NCBI RefSeq assembly: GCF_020179385.1
Contig: NZ_JAIBLJ010000027.1
Coordinates: forward strand, 1-48,085
Source of the DNA: Alkalihalobacillus sp. YIM B00296
GTDB taxonomy: Bacteria > Bacillota > Bacilli > Bacillales > Fictibacillaceae
DNA length: 48,085 bases
Reading direction: 5' to 3'
Position numbers and translations under genes: made by a program. The notes beneath the pieces are model-generated. The model searched no databases, was not told where the DNA came from, and worked only from the letters and a program-made list of their open reading frames with translations. Below, piece by piece: positions 10,817-21,504 of the stretch (position 1 is its first letter; every line of letters begins with the position of its first letter).

Positions 10817-11121
10817 ATTATAGTAGAAAAAGGGGTTATTTTCTGTATACACAAATTTGTGGACAAGCTTATACACAGAGGTGTAGGAATGTCCACATTT
10901 TTATCCACAAGGTGTGGATAAACTATTTATTTCGAGGAAGTTTTGAACGAGTTAAAACACAATAATCATATCAAAAGGAGCCAGTAGTTGCAATGGGTTT
11001 TTTGCGGTTATCCACAATCACAACACCTTGTGGAAAATAGTTGTCCACAGCACTAGATTTTGTGTGTAATTTGTCGATAGTAGGTGTGGATAGTGAAAAA
11101 TGTGTCGAAAAATTATCCACA
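10817..11121. other. oriC left subregion: DnaA-box cluster between dnaA and rpmH
   Basis: Perfect or near-perfect DnaA boxes occur at 10858-10866 (TGTGGACAA), 10869-10877 (TTATACACA), 10901-10909 (TTATCCACA), 10913-10921 (TGTGGATAA), 11008-11016 (TTATCCACA), 11041-11049 (TTGTCCACA), 11085-11093 (TGTGGATAG) and 11113-11121 (TTATCCACA). A TATAAT on the minus strand (10817-10822) is a likely dnaA -10 box. I found no clear -35 for it. Together with the dnaA-dnaN cluster this makes a bipartite origin. Confidence 0.9.
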
Positions 11122-11335
11122 GAAGTTTCAACAGGATTTTTTAGCCAATGAATAAGTCGTTATTGATCGACTTATAGCGATCAGAGAGATGAATGCGCTT
11201 TTTTGTCTAGGGGATTATTTTTCCTGGAAGAGGACTTGTGAAAACCAAATGAATACTTGGAGCAGATCCAGACAAAGGTTAACAGAGTGCTGACTCTTAA
11301 AAATGCTCATAATAATAGAAAGATTGTCCCTGAAC

Positions 11336-11364
11336 TTGACAGAAAGGTGAGATGTTCTTATAAT
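11336..11364 (+). promoter_or_regulatory. rpmH promoter
   Basis: TTGACA (11336-11341), a 17-bp spacer and TATAAT (11359-11364) match the sigma-A consensus exactly. The rpmH start is 50 bp downstream. Confidence 0.92.
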
Positions 11365-11413
11365 TACTAGGAATGTCTAAATGTAATTGAAATCCTCGGA
11401 GGAGGTGTAATAA

Positions 11414-11548
11414 ATGAAACCTACATTTCAACCAAATAATCGTAAGCGTAAGAAAGTACACGGATTCCGTGCGCGCATGAGCACGAAAAATGGACGTAAA
11501 GTTCTTGCTCGTCGCCGTCAAAAAGGAAGAAAAGTATTATCAGCCTAG
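11414..11548 (+). CDS. rpmH: 50S ribosomal protein L34
   Basis: This 44-residue, strongly basic protein starts [19 protein letters not shown] and ends GRKVLSA, the bacterial L34 pattern. GGAGGAGGTG lies 8-10 nt before ATG at 11414. It is the first rightward gene after the origin and has its own promoter and a following terminator. Most transcripts may therefore end before rnpA. Confidence 0.98.
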   Translation: MKPTFQPNNRKRKKVHGFRARMSTKNGRKVLARRRQKGRKVLSA

Positions 11549-11575
11549 GCCACTGGATAAACAGTGGTCTTTTTT
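11549..11575 (+). terminator. terminator after rpmH
   Basis: CCACTG (11550-11555) and CAGTGG (11562-11567) form a stem followed by TCTTTTTT. It begins one base after the rpmH stop and could attenuate expression of rnpA-yidC. Confidence 0.85.
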
Positions 11576-11671
11576 CACATGGATTTTATTATTTGTCTTT
11601 GCAAAAATAAATAATGAAGAATAACATAGCCTATTATTTAAAATGATGAAGTAGTGTCGGAGTGAATCCGG

Positions 11672-12022
11672 ATGAAGAAAAAATATCGGATCAAAAAAAA
11701 TAAAGAGTTCCAAGCTGTTTTCCGTAAGGGAGAATCATTCGCAAATCGACAATTTGTGATATATTACTTAAGGAAGCCTGATCAGGAGTATTTCAGATTA
11801 GGTTTATCGGTCAGTAAAAAAGTGGGAAACGCTGTAACTCGAAATAGGATCAAGCGTTATATCCGTGAAGCTTTCCACGAACTGGAAGAAAGTATCAAGG
11901 ATTCATATGATTATGTGATCATTGCAAGGAAACCTACTTCCTCAATGGATTTTCATGAGGTAAAGAACAGTTTGATCCATGTGATGAAACGTTCTAGACT
12001 GATGGAAGGATCAAGAGGATGA
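11672..12022 (+). CDS. rnpA: ribonuclease P protein component
   Basis: This protein subunit binds the catalytic RNase P RNA and the 5' leader of precursor tRNAs. It has 116 residues, with the family motif [17 protein letters not shown] in the RNR region. ATG at 11672 is preceded by GGAGTGA. It overlaps nothing and is followed 4 bp later by yidD. Confidence 0.97.
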   Translation: MKKKYRIKKNKEFQAVFRKGESFANRQFVIYYLRKPDQEYFRLGLSVSKKVGNAVTRNRIKRYIREAFHELEESIKDSYDYVIIARKPTSSMDFHEVKNSLIHVMKRSRLMEGSRG

Positions 12023-12026
12023 TGGT

Positions 12027-12272
12027 ATGAAATATATATTCATCGTATTGATACAATTATATCGGAAATGCATTTCACCATTTACACCGCCTTCATGTCG
12101 ATTTTACCCGACTTGTTCATCTTATGGGTTGGAAGCAGTCCAAAAACATGGTGCAATTATAGGGGGATGGCTGGCTATGAAGCGGATTTTGAAATGTCAT
12201 CCATTTCATCCAGGGGGATACGATCCTGTACCTGAAAAGGAGAAGAAGGAACAGGAAGAACCTTTTTTATAG
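12027..12272 (+). CDS. yidD: membrane protein insertion efficiency factor YidD
   Basis: The 81-residue protein has the invariant core [18 protein letters not shown] and a second conserved block [12 protein letters not shown]. YidD is a small membrane-associated helper of YidC insertion. Its position between rnpA and yidC is conserved, and the 4-bp gap to rnpA suggests translational coupling. Confidence 0.96.
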   Translation: MKYIFIVLIQLYRKCISPFTPPSCRFYPTCSSYGLEAVQKHGAIIGGWLAMKRILKCHPFHPGGYDPVPEKEKKEQEEPFL

Positions 12273-12302
12273 AAAGGTATCGTTGTAAGGAGGATTTAGC
12301 AA

Positions 12303-13079
12303 GTGAGAAAGAGAATAGGCATATTAATTCCATCCATTTTAATGGTAATATTTCTTGCAGGTTGTTCACTTAATGAACCAGTCACGAAAGAAAGTACAGG
12401 TTTCTGGGACGAGTATTTCGTTTATCCATTATCATGGTTGATTACAGAAGTATCAGATTTTTTCAATGGAAATTATGGACTCGGAATTGTCATTGTAACA
12501 ATACTGATTAGAACAGTGTTGTTACCGTTAATGATCAAACAGACAAAAAGCTCGATTTCGATGCAAAGGGTCCAACCGGAAATCAAAGCTTTGCGAGAAA
12601 AATACAGTTCAAAAGACCAAAAGACTCAGCAGAAACTGCAACAAGAAACGATGCAGCTATTCCAGAAACATGGGGTCAATCCATTGGCTGGCTGTATGCC
12701 ATTGATCATCCAAATGCCGATTTTGTTAGGCTTTTACCATGCGATCATGCGTACAGAAGAAATTGCGAATCATAATTTCCTTTGGTTCGACCTTGGAAAT
12801 CCTGATCCGATCTATCTATTGCCGTTGATTGCCGGTTTAACAACATACCTACAACAGCGTATCATGATGGGTGGAACAGATAGCATGGAAGCCAACCCGC
12901 AAATGAAAATGCTGCTTTACATCATGCCGATCATGATCGTCGTATTTGCGATTACATTTCCAGCTGCACTTTCCCTATATTGGGTAGTCGGTAACATATT
13001 CATGATTGCACAAACCTATTTTATTACACTTCCTATGAAAAATAAGGATAGTAATGGTACGGGGGGCGCGAAAAAGTGA
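12303..13079 (+). CDS. yidC: membrane protein insertase YidC/SpoIIIJ
   Basis: This is an Oxa1/YidC/Alb3 insertase of 258 residues. It has a lipoprotein signal ending LAGC (Cys21) and five predicted membrane segments. The first core helix, near residues 58-78, carries the Arg of the hydrophilic groove ([14 protein letters not shown]). A charged coiled loop follows, then [19 protein letters not shown]. Translation begins at GTG 12303, 9 nt after AAGGAGG. The B. subtilis orthologue SpoIIIJ is needed for forespore development. It overlaps jag by 4 bp, as is typical. Confidence 0.96.
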   Translation: MRKRIGILIPSILMVIFLAGCSLNEPVTKESTGFWDEYFVYPLSWLITEVSDFFNGNYGLGIVIVTILIRTVLLPLMIKQTKSSISMQRVQPEIKALREKYSSKDQKTQQKLQQETMQLFQKHGVNPLAGCMPLIIQMPILLGFYHAIMRTEEIANHNFLWFDLGNPDPIYLLPLIAGLTTYLQQRIMMGGTDSMEANPQMKMLLYIMPIMIVVFAITFPAALSLYWVVGNIFMIAQTYFITLPMKNKDSNGTGGAKK

Positions 13080-13696
13080 AGCAAGTCACGATAACGAGCA
13101 AGTCAGTAGAAGAAGCAGTAGAAGAAGCATTAGCTCAATTACGAGCATCCAAGGAGAAAGTTGAAATTGAAATCATCGAAGAGTCTAAGAAAGGGTTTCT
13201 TGGACTAGGTGCTAAACCAGCAACAGTGAAAGTCACATTGAATGGAGACCCATTAGAGGAGGCTGTCCAATTCCTTAAGAAGGTAGCTTCTAAAATGGGA
13301 GTCGAAGTAGACGTCACCGTAAAAGAAGATGAAGAGGGCACGATCCTTGAAATGGCGAGTGAGAAGATTGCCATCCTGATCGGTAAACGTGGCCAGACAT
13401 TGAACGCTTTGCAATATCTTACAAACTTAGTTGCAAATAAATCTTCAGATGAATTCAAACGCATTATCTTAGATGCTGAAAACTACCGGGAGAGAAGGAA
13501 AGAAACTCTCGAAAAACTTGCTCATCGTTTAGCTTCCAAAGCGCTTAAAATCAATAAAAAGGTTTCCCTTGAGCCAATGCCTTCCATGGAACGGAAAGTC
13601 ATCCATATGACATTGAAGTCGAACAGTAAAGTCCAGACTTCATCCGAAGGCAGTGAACCTCATCGAAGGGTCATCATCAGCCCTACAAACGAATAA
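13076..13696 (+). CDS. jag: Jag/KhpB RNA-binding protein
   Basis: The protein has 206 residues. An N-terminal Jag domain (about 1-50, [11 protein letters not shown]) is followed by a KH domain with [14 protein letters not shown], and a C-terminal R3H domain with [18 protein letters not shown]. KhpB pairs with KhpA as an RNA chaperone in other Firmicutes. It starts at GTG 13076, overlapping the yidC stop as GTGA, so the two are translationally coupled. Confidence 0.95.
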   Translation: MKQVTITSKSVEEAVEEALAQLRASKEKVEIEIIEESKKGFLGLGAKPATVKVTLNGDPLEEAVQFLKKVASKMGVEVDVTVKEDEEGTILEMASEKIAILIGKRGQTLNALQYLTNLVANKSSDEFKRIILDAENYRERRKETLEKLAHRLASKALKINKKVSLEPMPSMERKVIHMTLKSNSKVQTSSEGSEPHRRVIISPTNE

Positions 13697-13715
13697 AAGT
13701 ATGATGGATTTTAAA

Positions 13716-13759
13716 AGTGTCCGGCATTCTCTACCAAAGGGAGCCGGGCACTTTTTTTA
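13716..13759 (+). terminator. terminator of the rnpA-jag operon
   Basis: AGTGTCCGGC (13716-13725) pairs with GCCGGGCACT (13743-13752), with one wobble pair, and seven T follow. Confidence 0.9.
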
Positions 13760-13840
13760 AGGATTGTTTTCTTTTAGAAGGTTGTTGTATTGAAGAACTT
13801 TTGATTTGATAAGGAGATTGATGAAAAACCGGTAAGCGGT

Positions 13841-14009
13841 GGAAATATACGAGACTCCTGCTGGAAAAGCGAGCCAGGAGAGACCCCACGACCTACATTC
13901 AAGGATCTTCGACTAACAGCCACCATGTCCTGTGGTGAACGTCGAAGCCAGCACATCCTGTTCAAGTGAGGAGGCTCGCGGATCGCCCGCGGAAAGCGAG
14001 TATATTTCC
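13841..14009. repeat. intergenic element with perfect 10-bp inverted ends
   Basis: GGAAATATAC (13841-13850) is repeated inverted as GTATATTTCC (14000-14009). Next to the ends are GAGACTCCTGCTGG and CCGCGGAAAGCGAG, and inside are GGAGAGACCCCACG and GAGGAGGCTCGCGG. I recall very similar CGAGACTCCTGC...GCGAG elements scattered through Bacillaceae genomes. There is no coding frame. It is unrelated in sequence to the ATAAGAAAG family. A decayed relative lies at 27471. Confidence 0.8.
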
Positions 14010-14100
14010 CACGTCAAAGATGGATAAAAGAGTTGTTTAAATGATACGTGTTGAAAGATAAAGATTGATTCTTGAACGAGAAAGAACTAAACTAGTAAGT

Positions 14101-14197
14101 TGTGGATAATTCAAGAAAATCACGAAGAAACAGTTTGGAAATATCCACTGTGGATAAATACTGATACAAGACCATAAAATGCAACGGATGTGGATAA
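14101..14197. promoter_or_regulatory. DnaA-box cluster upstream of mnmE
   Basis: There are three perfect TGTGGATAA boxes in the same orientation, at 14101-14109, 14149-14157 and 14189-14197, within 97 bp. They lie 96 bp before the mnmE start and about 3 kb from oriC. From memory, a DnaA-binding region near thdF/mnmE has been reported in B. subtilis. Confidence 0.85.
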
Positions 14198-14292
14198 ATG
14201 TCTTGAGATGATTTATAGATACACGAATGTATGCTATTCTATTGTGTTAGGAAGCATGAATCGGGAAACGATAAAGAAAAGAGGTGAAACCT

Positions 14293-15669
14293 ATGGAAGG
14301 AGACACGATAACAGCGATTTCGACACCGATGGGAGAAGCGGCAATTGCGATCATCCGATTGAGCGGTGATCAAGCGCTTGAAATCGCAGAAAAAATGTTC
14401 CGCGGTAAAGAAATGCTGAAAGAGGTAGAAAGCCATACGATCCATTATGGTTATATCATTGATCCGGACACCAATGAAAAAGCAGAGGAAGTAATGGTGA
14501 CAGTTATGAGGGGACCTAAGACATTCACTCGTGAAGACGTGGTCGAAATCAACTGTCATGGAGGACTTGTCTCAGTCAATCGCGTATTGGAAATCGCATT
14601 GAATAGCGGTGCCCGTCTGGCTGAACCTGGCGAGTTTACTAAACGTGCATTCCTAAACGGGCGGATCGACTTATCACAAGCTGAAGCGGTGATGGACTTG
14701 ATCCGAGCGAAAACGGATAGAGCCATGAATGTCGCCCTGAACCAGATGGAAGGCCGATTATCAAAGCTTATCCAGAAACTTCGGCAAACCTTGCTTGAAA
14801 CGGTAGCACACGTCGAAGTAAATATCGATTACCCGGAGTATGATGCAGAAGAAATGACCAACCAGCTGTTAACCGAAAAATTAAGCTATGTAAAAAATGA
14901 AATTGAATCGCTGCTCCAAACAGCAGAGCAAGGAAAAATATTGAGAGAGGGTCTCTCTACAGTCATAATCGGAAGACCGAATGTAGGAAAATCTTCGTTG
15001 CTGAATAGTTTGGTTCATGAGAACAAGGCGATTGTCACGGATATCCCAGGTACTACGAGGGACGTGATTGAAGAGTATGTCAACGTGCGAGGTGTACCGT
15101 TACGTCTAGTCGATACGGCAGGGATTCGGGAAACCGAGGATATCGTTGAGCGGATTGGAGTAGAACGTTCACGCCAAGTTTTGAAAGAGGCAGATCTCAT
15201 CCTTTTGCTCCTTAACTATGGTGAAGCCTTGACAGAAGAGGACAGGAAGCTCTTTGAAGCGGTCCGTGGCATGGATGTTATCATCATTGTCAATAAGACT
15301 GATTTGAACCAGGAGATTGATATGGACGAAGTTAAAGAATTAGCGAAAGGTCATCCTGTTGTTTCTACTTCTATAAAAGAGGAAAAAGGAATTGATGAGC
15401 TTGAAGAATCAATCAAAGAGCTCTTTTTCACTGGGAGTGTGGAAGCTGGAGATATGACATACGTTTCGAATTCACGTCACATTTCACTCTTGAAGCAGGC
15501 GAAACGTTCGCTCCAGGATGCATTTACTGGGATCGAAGCTGGACTTCCAGTCGATATGGTTCAAATTGATATTACTCGGACTTGGGAAATACTAGGAGAG
15601 ATTATTGGGGATGCTGTATCAGAAAGCTTGATTGATCAGTTGTTCTCTCAATTCTGTCTCGGGAAATAA
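14293..15669 (+). CDS. mnmE: tRNA modification GTPase MnmE
   Basis: MnmE works with MnmG to build the 5-carboxymethylaminomethyl group at wobble uridine 34. The protein has 458 residues from ATG 14293, which has GAGGTG upstream. The open GTG at 14284 is part of that site. The N-terminal folate-binding domain is followed by an inserted G domain with [22 protein letters not shown] and NKTD. The C-terminal FCLGK retains the Cys455 region needed for modification. mnmG begins 26 bp later. Confidence 0.97.
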   Translation: MEGDTITAISTPMGEAAIAIIRLSGDQALEIAEKMFRGKEMLKEVESHTIHYGYIIDPDTNEKAEEVMVTVMRGPKTFTREDVVEINCHGGLVSVNRVLEIALNSGARLAEPGEFTKRAFLNGRIDLSQAEAVMDLIRAKTDRAMNVALNQMEGRLSKLIQKLRQTLLETVAHVEVNIDYPEYDAEEMTNQLLTEKLSYVKNEIESLLQTAEQGKILREGLSTVIIGRPNVGKSSLLNSLVHENKAIVTDIPGTTRDVIEEYVNVRGVPLRLVDTAGIRETEDIVERIGVERSRQVLKEADLILLLLNYGEALTEEDRKLFEAVRGMDVIIIVNKTDLNQEIDMDEVKELAKGHPVVSTSIKEEKGIDELEESIKELFFTGSVEAGDMTYVSNSRHISLLKQAKRSLQDAFTGIEAGLPVDMVQIDITRTWEILGEIIGDAVSESLIDQLFSQFCLGK

Positions 15670-15695
15670 TTTAGGAACAGTAGGAGGTTCCAACT

Positions 15696-17585
15696 ATGAA
15701 ACGATATGATGCGGGCACGTTTGATGTCATTGTCGTAGGTGCAGGCCATGCAGGTGTAGAAGCAGCGTTAGCCTCTGCAAGAATGGGTGCGAAAACACTC
15801 GTTCTTACATTGAATCTGGATACGATTGCGTATATGCCATGTAATCCTTCTGTTGGTGGGCCTGCCAAAGGTATTGTCGTGCGTGAAATTGATGCGCTCG
15901 GTGGGGAAATGGCAAGAAACATTGATAAGACGCATATACAGATGAAGATGTTGAATACTGGAAAAGGCCCAGCTGTACGGGCGTTACGTGCACAAGCTGA
16001 TAAATTTTTGTATCAAAATGAAATGAAAAAGACAATGGAACAAGAGGAAAATCTCACTCTCCGCCAGGGAATGGTTGAAGAGTTGATTATAGAAGACGGT
16101 GTATGTAAGGGTGTAGTGACCAAAACAGGTTCCGCTTATAACGCAAAAACTGTCGTCGTGACAACGGGAACCTACTTAAGAGGAAAAATCATCATCGGGG
16201 AACTTACCTATGAAAGCGGTCCGAACAACATGCAACCTTCTATCAATCTTTCTCATAATTTGAAAGAACTTGGATTCAATATGGTACGATTCAAAACTGG
16301 TACACCGCCGAGGGTCAATTCCCATACGATCGATTACAGTAAAACGGAAATCCAGCCAGGTGATGATGTACCTCGCGCATTTTCGTATGAAACGACAGAA
16401 TTCATCATGGATCAGATTCCATGCTGGTTGACCTATACGGGGGAAGTCACACATGAGCTCATCAATAACAACCTTGAGCGTTCACCTATGTATTCAGGTA
16501 TGATTGAAGGGACTGGGCCGCGTTATTGTCCGTCTATTGAAGATAAAATCGTCCGTTTTAATGATAAACCACGTCACCAAATCTTCCTTGAGCCAGAAGG
16601 CAGGAATACTGAAGAGGTTTATGTCCAAGGCTTATCGACAAGCTTGCCTGAGGATGTCCAACGGAATATGTTGAAATCCATTCCAGGACTTGAGAAAGCG
16701 GAGATGATGCGGGCAGGATATGCGATCGAATATGATGCAATCGTTCCGACGCAACTTTGGCCATCACTTGAAACAAAACTCGTGGAAAACTTGTTTACAG
16801 CAGGGCAATTGAACGGAACGAGTGGATATGAAGAAGCGGCTGGACAGGGAATCATGGCTGGAATCAATGCTGCTCGAAAGGCGAAAGGGGAAGAACCTGT
16901 CATTTTAGACCGTTCTGAAGCCTATATTGGTGTGCTTATTGATGACCTTGTCACAAAAGGGACGAATGAACCTTATCGTCTGCTGACTTCAAGAGCAGAA
17001 TACCGTTTGTTACTCCGTCACGATAATGCAGACCTTCGCTTAACGGAAAAAGGGTATGAAATTGGATTGATTCCTGAAGAGCGCTATCAACGTTTCCTTT
17101 ATAAAAAGGAGCAGATTGCCAAGGAAATCGATCGATTGGAGCATACTTCCGTCAAGACTGATGAAAATACCCAAATCATCCTTGAGAAAGCCGGGAGCAG
17201 TCCACTGAAGGAGCCAATGAGTGCGGCTTCACTTTTAAGAAGGCCTGAGATCACTTATGATGTGATTGCAGAGCTTGCACCTGCTGAAGTTGAAATTCCA
17301 GAGGTCGTTGGAGAGCAAGTTGAAATCCAGACGAAATATGCCGGTTATATCGATAAACAACTGCAACAGGTTGAAAAGGTGAAGAAGATGGATGAAAAGA
17401 AAATCCCGGAAGATATCGATTATTTTGCGATCAATGGCCTTGCAACAGAAGCAAAGCAAAAGCTGGCGGAGGTTCGTCCTTTATCAGTAGGGCAGGCATC
17501 TAGAGTATCAGGTGTCAATCCTTCGGATATTTCGATCCTTCTCGTTTATCTTGAACAAGGGAAGATCGCTAAACTTGCAAATTAA
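15696..17585 (+). CDS. mnmG: tRNA uridine-34 modification enzyme MnmG (GidA)
   Basis: The 629-residue FAD protein is the partner of MnmE. It has a dinucleotide-binding start [19 protein letters not shown], conserved [16 protein letters not shown]-region motifs and a helical C-terminal MnmE-binding domain ending in [17 protein letters not shown] at 15696 follows AGGAGG. rsmG follows after 12 bp, so the genes form one operon. Confidence 0.97.
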   Translation: MKRYDAGTFDVIVVGAGHAGVEAALASARMGAKTLVLTLNLDTIAYMPCNPSVGGPAKGIVVREIDALGGEMARNIDKTHIQMKMLNTGKGPAVRALRAQADKFLYQNEMKKTMEQEENLTLRQGMVEELIIEDGVCKGVVTKTGSAYNAKTVVVTTGTYLRGKIIIGELTYESGPNNMQPSINLSHNLKELGFNMVRFKTGTPPRVNSHTIDYSKTEIQPGDDVPRAFSYETTEFIMDQIPCWLTYTGEVTHELINNNLERSPMYSGMIEGTGPRYCPSIEDKIVRFNDKPRHQIFLEPEGRNTEEVYVQGLSTSLPEDVQRNMLKSIPGLEKAEMMRAGYAIEYDAIVPTQLWPSLETKLVENLFTAGQLNGTSGYEEAAGQGIMAGINAARKAKGEEPVILDRSEAYIGVLIDDLVTKGTNEPYRLLTSRAEYRLLLRHDNADLRLTEKGYEIGLIPEERYQRFLYKKEQIAKEIDRLEHTSVKTDENTQIILEKAGSSPLKEPMSAASLLRRPEITYDVIAELAPAEVEIPEVVGEQVEIQTKYAGYIDKQLQQVEKVKKMDEKKIPEDIDYFAINGLATEAKQKLAEVRPLSVGQASRVSGVNPSDISILLVYLEQGKIAKLAN

Positions 17586-17597
17586 CGGGGGACTCGC

Positions 17598-18311
17598 ATG
17601 AACAGTGAAAGGTTTCAAAAAATGCTGGAGGAGAAAGGAATCAGCCTTTCTCCTCAACAGCTTCACCAATTTGATACATACTTCAAGACATTAGTAGAGT
17701 GGAATGGAAAAATGAATCTGACTGCAATTACCGATGAAGAAGATGTTTATTTGAAACATTTCTATGATTCGATTTCTGCAGCATTTTATTTCGATTTCAC
17801 TCGTATCAGCAACATTTGTGATGTCGGTGCCGGTGCAGGATTTCCAAGCATACCGCTGAAAATTTGTTTTCCTCATCTTGATTTGGCGATTGTTGATTCT
17901 TTGAAAAAACGGATTACTTTTTTAGAGCATCTTTCTCAGGAATTGGGATTGAAGGATGCCCACTTTTATCATGATCGTGCAGAAACCTTTTCAAGAGAGA
18001 AAGAGCATCGAGAACAGTATGAACTTGTGACTGCGCGTGCTGTAGCACGTATGTCCGTCCTAACAGAACTATGCATGCCGCTTGTCAGACAAGACGGTAC
18101 TTTTTTAGCGATGAAAGCTGCGAGCGCGAAGGACGAATTGGAAGATGCAAAGCGGGCAATCGGACAATTAGGAGGTAAATTGGATAAGATTGAAAAATTC
18201 CTGCTGCCGATTGAAAATAGTGAACGCAACCTAATTTTTGTCCGTAAACAAAAATCGACACCGAAAAAATTCCCTAGGAAACCAGGCACGCCGAATCGAA
18301 ATCCACTTTAG
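17598..18311 (+). CDS. rsmG: 16S rRNA m7G527 methyltransferase RsmG (GidB)
   Basis: This is a 237-residue class I S-adenosylmethionine methyltransferase acting on G527 of 16S rRNA. The SAM motif is [16 protein letters not shown]. The Arg/Lys-rich tail (about 218-237) is typical of Bacillus members. A parS site begins two bases before its final base and runs on past the stop. It is the last gene of the mnmE-mnmG-rsmG operon. Confidence 0.96.
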   Translation: MNSERFQKMLEEKGISLSPQQLHQFDTYFKTLVEWNGKMNLTAITDEEDVYLKHFYDSISAAFYFDFTRISNICDVGAGAGFPSIPLKICFPHLDLAIVDSLKKRITFLEHLSQELGLKDAHFYHDRAETFSREKEHREQYELVTARAVARMSVLTELCMPLVRQDGTFLAMKAASAKDELEDAKRAIGQLGGKLDKIEKFLLPIENSERNLIFVRKQKSTPKKFPRKPGTPNRNPL

Positions 18312-18325
18312 TTTCACGTGGAACA
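18310..18325. promoter_or_regulatory. parS site 1
   Basis: AGTTTCACGTGGAACA is a near-perfect parS palindrome (canonical TGTTTCACGTGAAACA). It overlaps the last two bases of rsmG, upstream of noc. Spo0J/ParB binds such sites and spreads. Confidence 0.9.
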
Positions 18326-18422
18326 ATCAAATTTTGTCGGAATAAAGATGATGTTTACTAAAGGAAATGGGATTCAATCTGTAGAATGTTCTATATGGAG
18401 TTTGATAAAGGTGGTGTGAGAG

Positions 18423-19304
18423 ATGAAACATCCGTTTTCACGATTGTTTGGTTTAGGAGAAAAAACTTCAGAAGCTGAAGTGGAAGAGGGCTTGGCAGAA
18501 GAACAAGAAGAGTTCAGTGGAAACGAAGAAGTACTTCAAATACCTATCGAAGAGATTGTACCAAACCGATATCAACCACGTACGGTCTTTATAGACGAAC
18601 GAATTGAGGAATTATCGCAAACGATCAAAACACACGGTATTATCCAGCCGATCGTTGTAAGAAGAAGTAACGGCCAATATGAGATCATCGCTGGTGAGCG
18701 GCGTTATCGTGCAGTTCAGAAGCTTGGCTGGCATTCAATCCCTGCAATTGTCAAAGAATTCAACGAATCACAAACGGCATCCATAGCGTTGATTGAGAAT
18801 CTTCAGCGTGAAGAATTGTCAGCGATTGAGGAAGCAACGGCTTATGCGAAGCTGATTGAAATCCATGGGCTGACCCAGGAGAGTCTTGCACAACGTCTAG
18901 GAAAGGGACAGTCTACAATTGCAAATAAGCTCCGTTTATTAAAGTTACCTGATGCAGTTCAACATGCCCTTTTAAATAAAGAAATAACAGAACGTCACGC
19001 TAGAGCGCTCATATCGTTGAAAATACCGGAAAAACAAGAAAAGATCCTGGTTGAAATCCAAGAACGTAATCTGAATGTGAAGCAAACAGAAGAACGTATC
19101 AAACAACTTTTGGAATCAGAAGATACGGAAAAGAAGCGGAGAATGAAGCCAAAGCGAAAGTCTGTAAGTAAGGATACACGCCTGGCTTTGAATACGATCC
19201 GACAATCGATTGATATGGTTCACCAGACAGGTTTGACAATTGATACCGCTGAAGAGGATCATACTGATTATTACCAGATCACAATCAAAATCCCTAAAAA
19301 ATAA
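18423..19304 (+). CDS. noc: nucleoid occlusion protein Noc
   Basis: This is a ParB-family CTPase of 293 residues that blocks FtsZ assembly over the nucleoid. The N-terminus [14 protein letters not shown] is the amphipathic membrane-targeting helix that distinguishes Noc from Spo0J. The CTP-binding region has [12 protein letters not shown] and the [14 protein letters not shown] motif, then a helix-turn-helix ([19 protein letters not shown]) and a basic linker. Its place after rsmG and before soj-spo0J matches B. subtilis. I saw no canonical Noc-binding palindrome (ATTTCCCGGGAAAT) in this window. Confidence 0.95.
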   Translation: MKHPFSRLFGLGEKTSEAEVEEGLAEEQEEFSGNEEVLQIPIEEIVPNRYQPRTVFIDERIEELSQTIKTHGIIQPIVVRRSNGQYEIIAGERRYRAVQKLGWHSIPAIVKEFNESQTASIALIENLQREELSAIEEATAYAKLIEIHGLTQESLAQRLGKGQSTIANKLRLLKLPDAVQHALLNKEITERHARALISLKIPEKQEKILVEIQERNLNVKQTEERIKQLLESEDTEKKRRMKPKRKSVSKDTRLALNTIRQSIDMVHQTGLTIDTAEEDHTDYYQITIKIPKK

Positions 19305-19318
19305 TAAGGATTGACGGA

Positions 19319-19401
19319 AAGAGCTTGTCTATCGTTGCGATAAACCTCTCCCAGAAAATAATTTCAGGGCGATGAACACAACGAAAGACAGCTCTTTTTT
19401 T
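19319..19401 (+). terminator. long-stem terminator after noc
   Basis: AGAGCTTGTCTATCGTTG (19320-19337) pairs, with a few mismatches, with CAACGAAAGACAGCTCT (19379-19395). Seven T follow. The loop is about 41 nt. The rest of the gap up to 19735 has no gene; TGATAAAAT near 19690-19697 is a possible -10 box for soj. Confidence 0.75.
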
Positions 19402-19735
19402 GCAAGAGGAGCCAGGATGAGACCCTATTAACACCATTCTTCCTTGTGATTTGCGGGATACAGTTCGGATTTCAAAGTGAAAGCGTAACAAAATTCAGTC
19501 AATTATCGAAACTTATAAGAGTTTTTTTTTATGGCCCTTTAAAAGAACTTCTGTTGATCTTTTCATGGAGGAGCTGAAAATTCTAAAGATCAATACTATT
19601 CTTTAACAAAACTTTTTGTTTAACAAATTCTCTTTTGTATTTCTTTCGACAATTTCAAACAAAAAGTCCATTCCTCTTCATTTTTTCATGATAAAATAAA
19701 AACAAAGTAGTGTAGTAAGTAAGGTAGGTGACATT

Positions 19736-20497
19736 GTGGCGAAAGTCGTAGCGATTGCTAATCAAAAAGGCGGAGTTGGGAAAACAACCACATCTGTGAA
19801 CCTAGGTGCATGTTTGGCATATCTAGGGAAGAAAGTTTTACTCATTGATATTGACCCCCAGGGGAACGCCACAAGTGGAGTAGGTATAGATAAAGGAGAT
19901 ATTGAACAGTGTATTTATGATGTTCTTGTAGATGATGTCGAGGCAAGTAAAGTCGTACAACAAACCAATGTAGAAGGGTTGCATGTCATACCATCTTCTA
20001 TACAGCTTGCTGGAGCAGAAATTGAACTGGTCCCAACGATTTCACGGGAAGTGCGTTTGAAACGAGCAATCGAACTAATAACGGATCAGTTTGACTACAT
20101 AATCATTGATTGTCCCCCGTCATTAGGGCTTTTGACGATCAATTCATTGACAGCAGCTGACGCTGTCCTGATTCCTGTGCAATGTGAGTACTATGCATTG
20201 GAAGGGTTGAGCCAATTACTTAATACAGTGAGGCTGGTCCAAAAACATTTGAATAAGCAACTGATGATTGAAGGAGTACTGCTTACGATGTTTGATGCCA
20301 GGACGAATCTGGGGATGCAAGTCATCGATGAAGTGAAGAAATATTTTCAAGAAAAAGTTTATAGGTCTGTCATTCCTCGAAATATTCGTTTAAGTGAAGC
20401 ACCTAGCCACGGGAAACCGATCATCATCTATGATCCAAAGTCCCGGGGAGCTGAAGTTTATTTAGACCTCGCAAAGGAAGTGATGAAGAATGGCTAG
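19736..20497 (+). CDS. parA: chromosome partitioning ATPase Soj (ParA)
   Basis: The protein has 253 residues. It has the deviant Walker A KGGVGKTT near the N-terminus, DIDPQGNATSGVG, and Walker B DYIIIDCPPSLG. In Bacillus, Soj drives origin segregation and also acts on DnaA. Translation starts at GTG 19736 with GGTAGGTG upstream. Its last 8 bp overlap spo0J. Confidence 0.97.
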   Translation: MAKVVAIANQKGGVGKTTTSVNLGACLAYLGKKVLLIDIDPQGNATSGVGIDKGDIEQCIYDVLVDDVEASKVVQQTNVEGLHVIPSSIQLAGAEIELVPTISREVRLKRAIELITDQFDYIIIDCPPSLGLLTINSLTAADAVLIPVQCEYYALEGLSQLLNTVRLVQKHLNKQLMIEGVLLTMFDARTNLGMQVIDEVKKYFQEKVYRSVIPRNIRLSEAPSHGKPIIIYDPKSRGAEVYLDLAKEVMKNG

Positions 20498-21350
20498 AGG
20501 GTTAGGGAAAGGCTTCAATGCGTTATTTCCCGCTAACGAATTAGAAACGGAACAAGAGATCCAAGAAATCGAATTAGGAGAAGTCCGTCCGAATCCTTAT
20601 CAACCAAGGAAAACATTTGATCAAAAAGCGATAGATGAATTAAAAGAATCCATAGAAACACACGGTATTCTCCAGCCAATCATCGTCCGGAAAACCATAA
20701 AGGGCTATGAAATCGTTGTCGGCGAACGCAGGTATCGTGCAGCCAAGGAGACAGGGCTTAAGAAGATCCCAGTCATTGTCAAAGAGTTGAATGAGCAGAA
20801 GATGATGGAATTGGCCTTGATTGAGAACCTGCAAAGGGAGGATTTAAATCCGATTGAAGAAGGACGAGCCTATTCAAGCTTGATGCAGGAACTCGAACTC
20901 ACTCAAGAACAATTAGCCCATCGGTTGGGGAAAAGCCGTCCTCATATCGCCAACCATTTAAGATTGTTGCAGTTACCTTCATTGGTTCAACAATTATTAG
21001 CAGAGAAAAAATTATCGATGGGGCATGGCAGGGCGTTACTTGCAGTAAAAAACGAAGCCAAGGTCAGCCCACTTGTACAAAGGATCGTAAAAGAAAACTT
21101 AAGTGTCCGGCAAGTGGAAATGATCATACAGCAAATGAATAAAAATGTTTCACGTGAAACAAAGAAACGAAAGCCTGAAAAAAATGTATTTGTAAAAGAG
21201 AAAGAGGAAACGTTACGAGAACGTTTCGGCACCACTGTATCCATCAAACAAAACAAACGAAAAGGGAAGATCGAAATCGATTTTTTCTCACAAGACGATC
21301 TGAACCGAATCTTAGAAATGCTGGAAGGGAGTAGAAACGGGCCATCTTAG
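20490..21350 (+). CDS. parB: chromosome partitioning protein Spo0J (ParB)
   Basis: This is a ParB CTPase clamp of 286 residues. It has the N-terminal Soj-stimulating peptide MARGLGKGFNALF, NPYQPRKTFD, GERRYRAAKETG, ENLQREDLNPIEEG, a helix-turn-helix (LAHRLGKSRPHIANHLRLL) and a C-terminal dimerisation domain. It loads at parS, slides and recruits SMC. A perfect parS lies within its own coding sequence. It overlaps soj by 8 bp. Confidence 0.97.
   Translation: MARGLGKGFNALFPANELETEQEIQEIELGEVRPNPYQPRKTFDQKAIDELKESIETHGILQPIIVRKTIKGYEIVVGERRYRAAKETGLKKIPVIVKELNEQKMMELALIENLQREDLNPIEEGRAYSSLMQELELTQEQLAHRLGKSRPHIANHLRLLQLPSLVQQLLAEKKLSMGHGRALLAVKNEAKVSPLVQRIVKENLSVRQVEMIIQQMNKNVSRETKKRKPEKNVFVKEKEETLRERFGTTVSIKQNKRKGKIEIDFFSQDDLNRILEMLEGSRNGPS
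21146..21161. promoter_or_regulatory. parS site 2, inside spo0J
   Basis: TGTTTCACGTGAAACA is a perfect 16-bp palindrome and the exact canonical parS. It encodes residues Val-Ser-Arg-Glu-Thr of Spo0J. B. subtilis also has a parS inside spo0J. Confidence 0.97.
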
Positions 21351-21504
21351 AAATGGTTTTTTCTTTTACAGGAGGCGTTATTGCGGATCGTACGCGAAAA
21401 GGGACTGAATTTCGCAACTACCGAAGGAAAAAGGAAGGACACAAAAGTTTTTTTCTTTAGCGGTAGATAGTTGAAATGTAGATAAAGAGGAAAGTGGGGG
21501 GACC

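Noticed and set aside
13774-13965. 63-codon minus-strand frame after jag
   Set aside because: It lies mostly inside the inverted-end element and lacks a ribosome site and homology.
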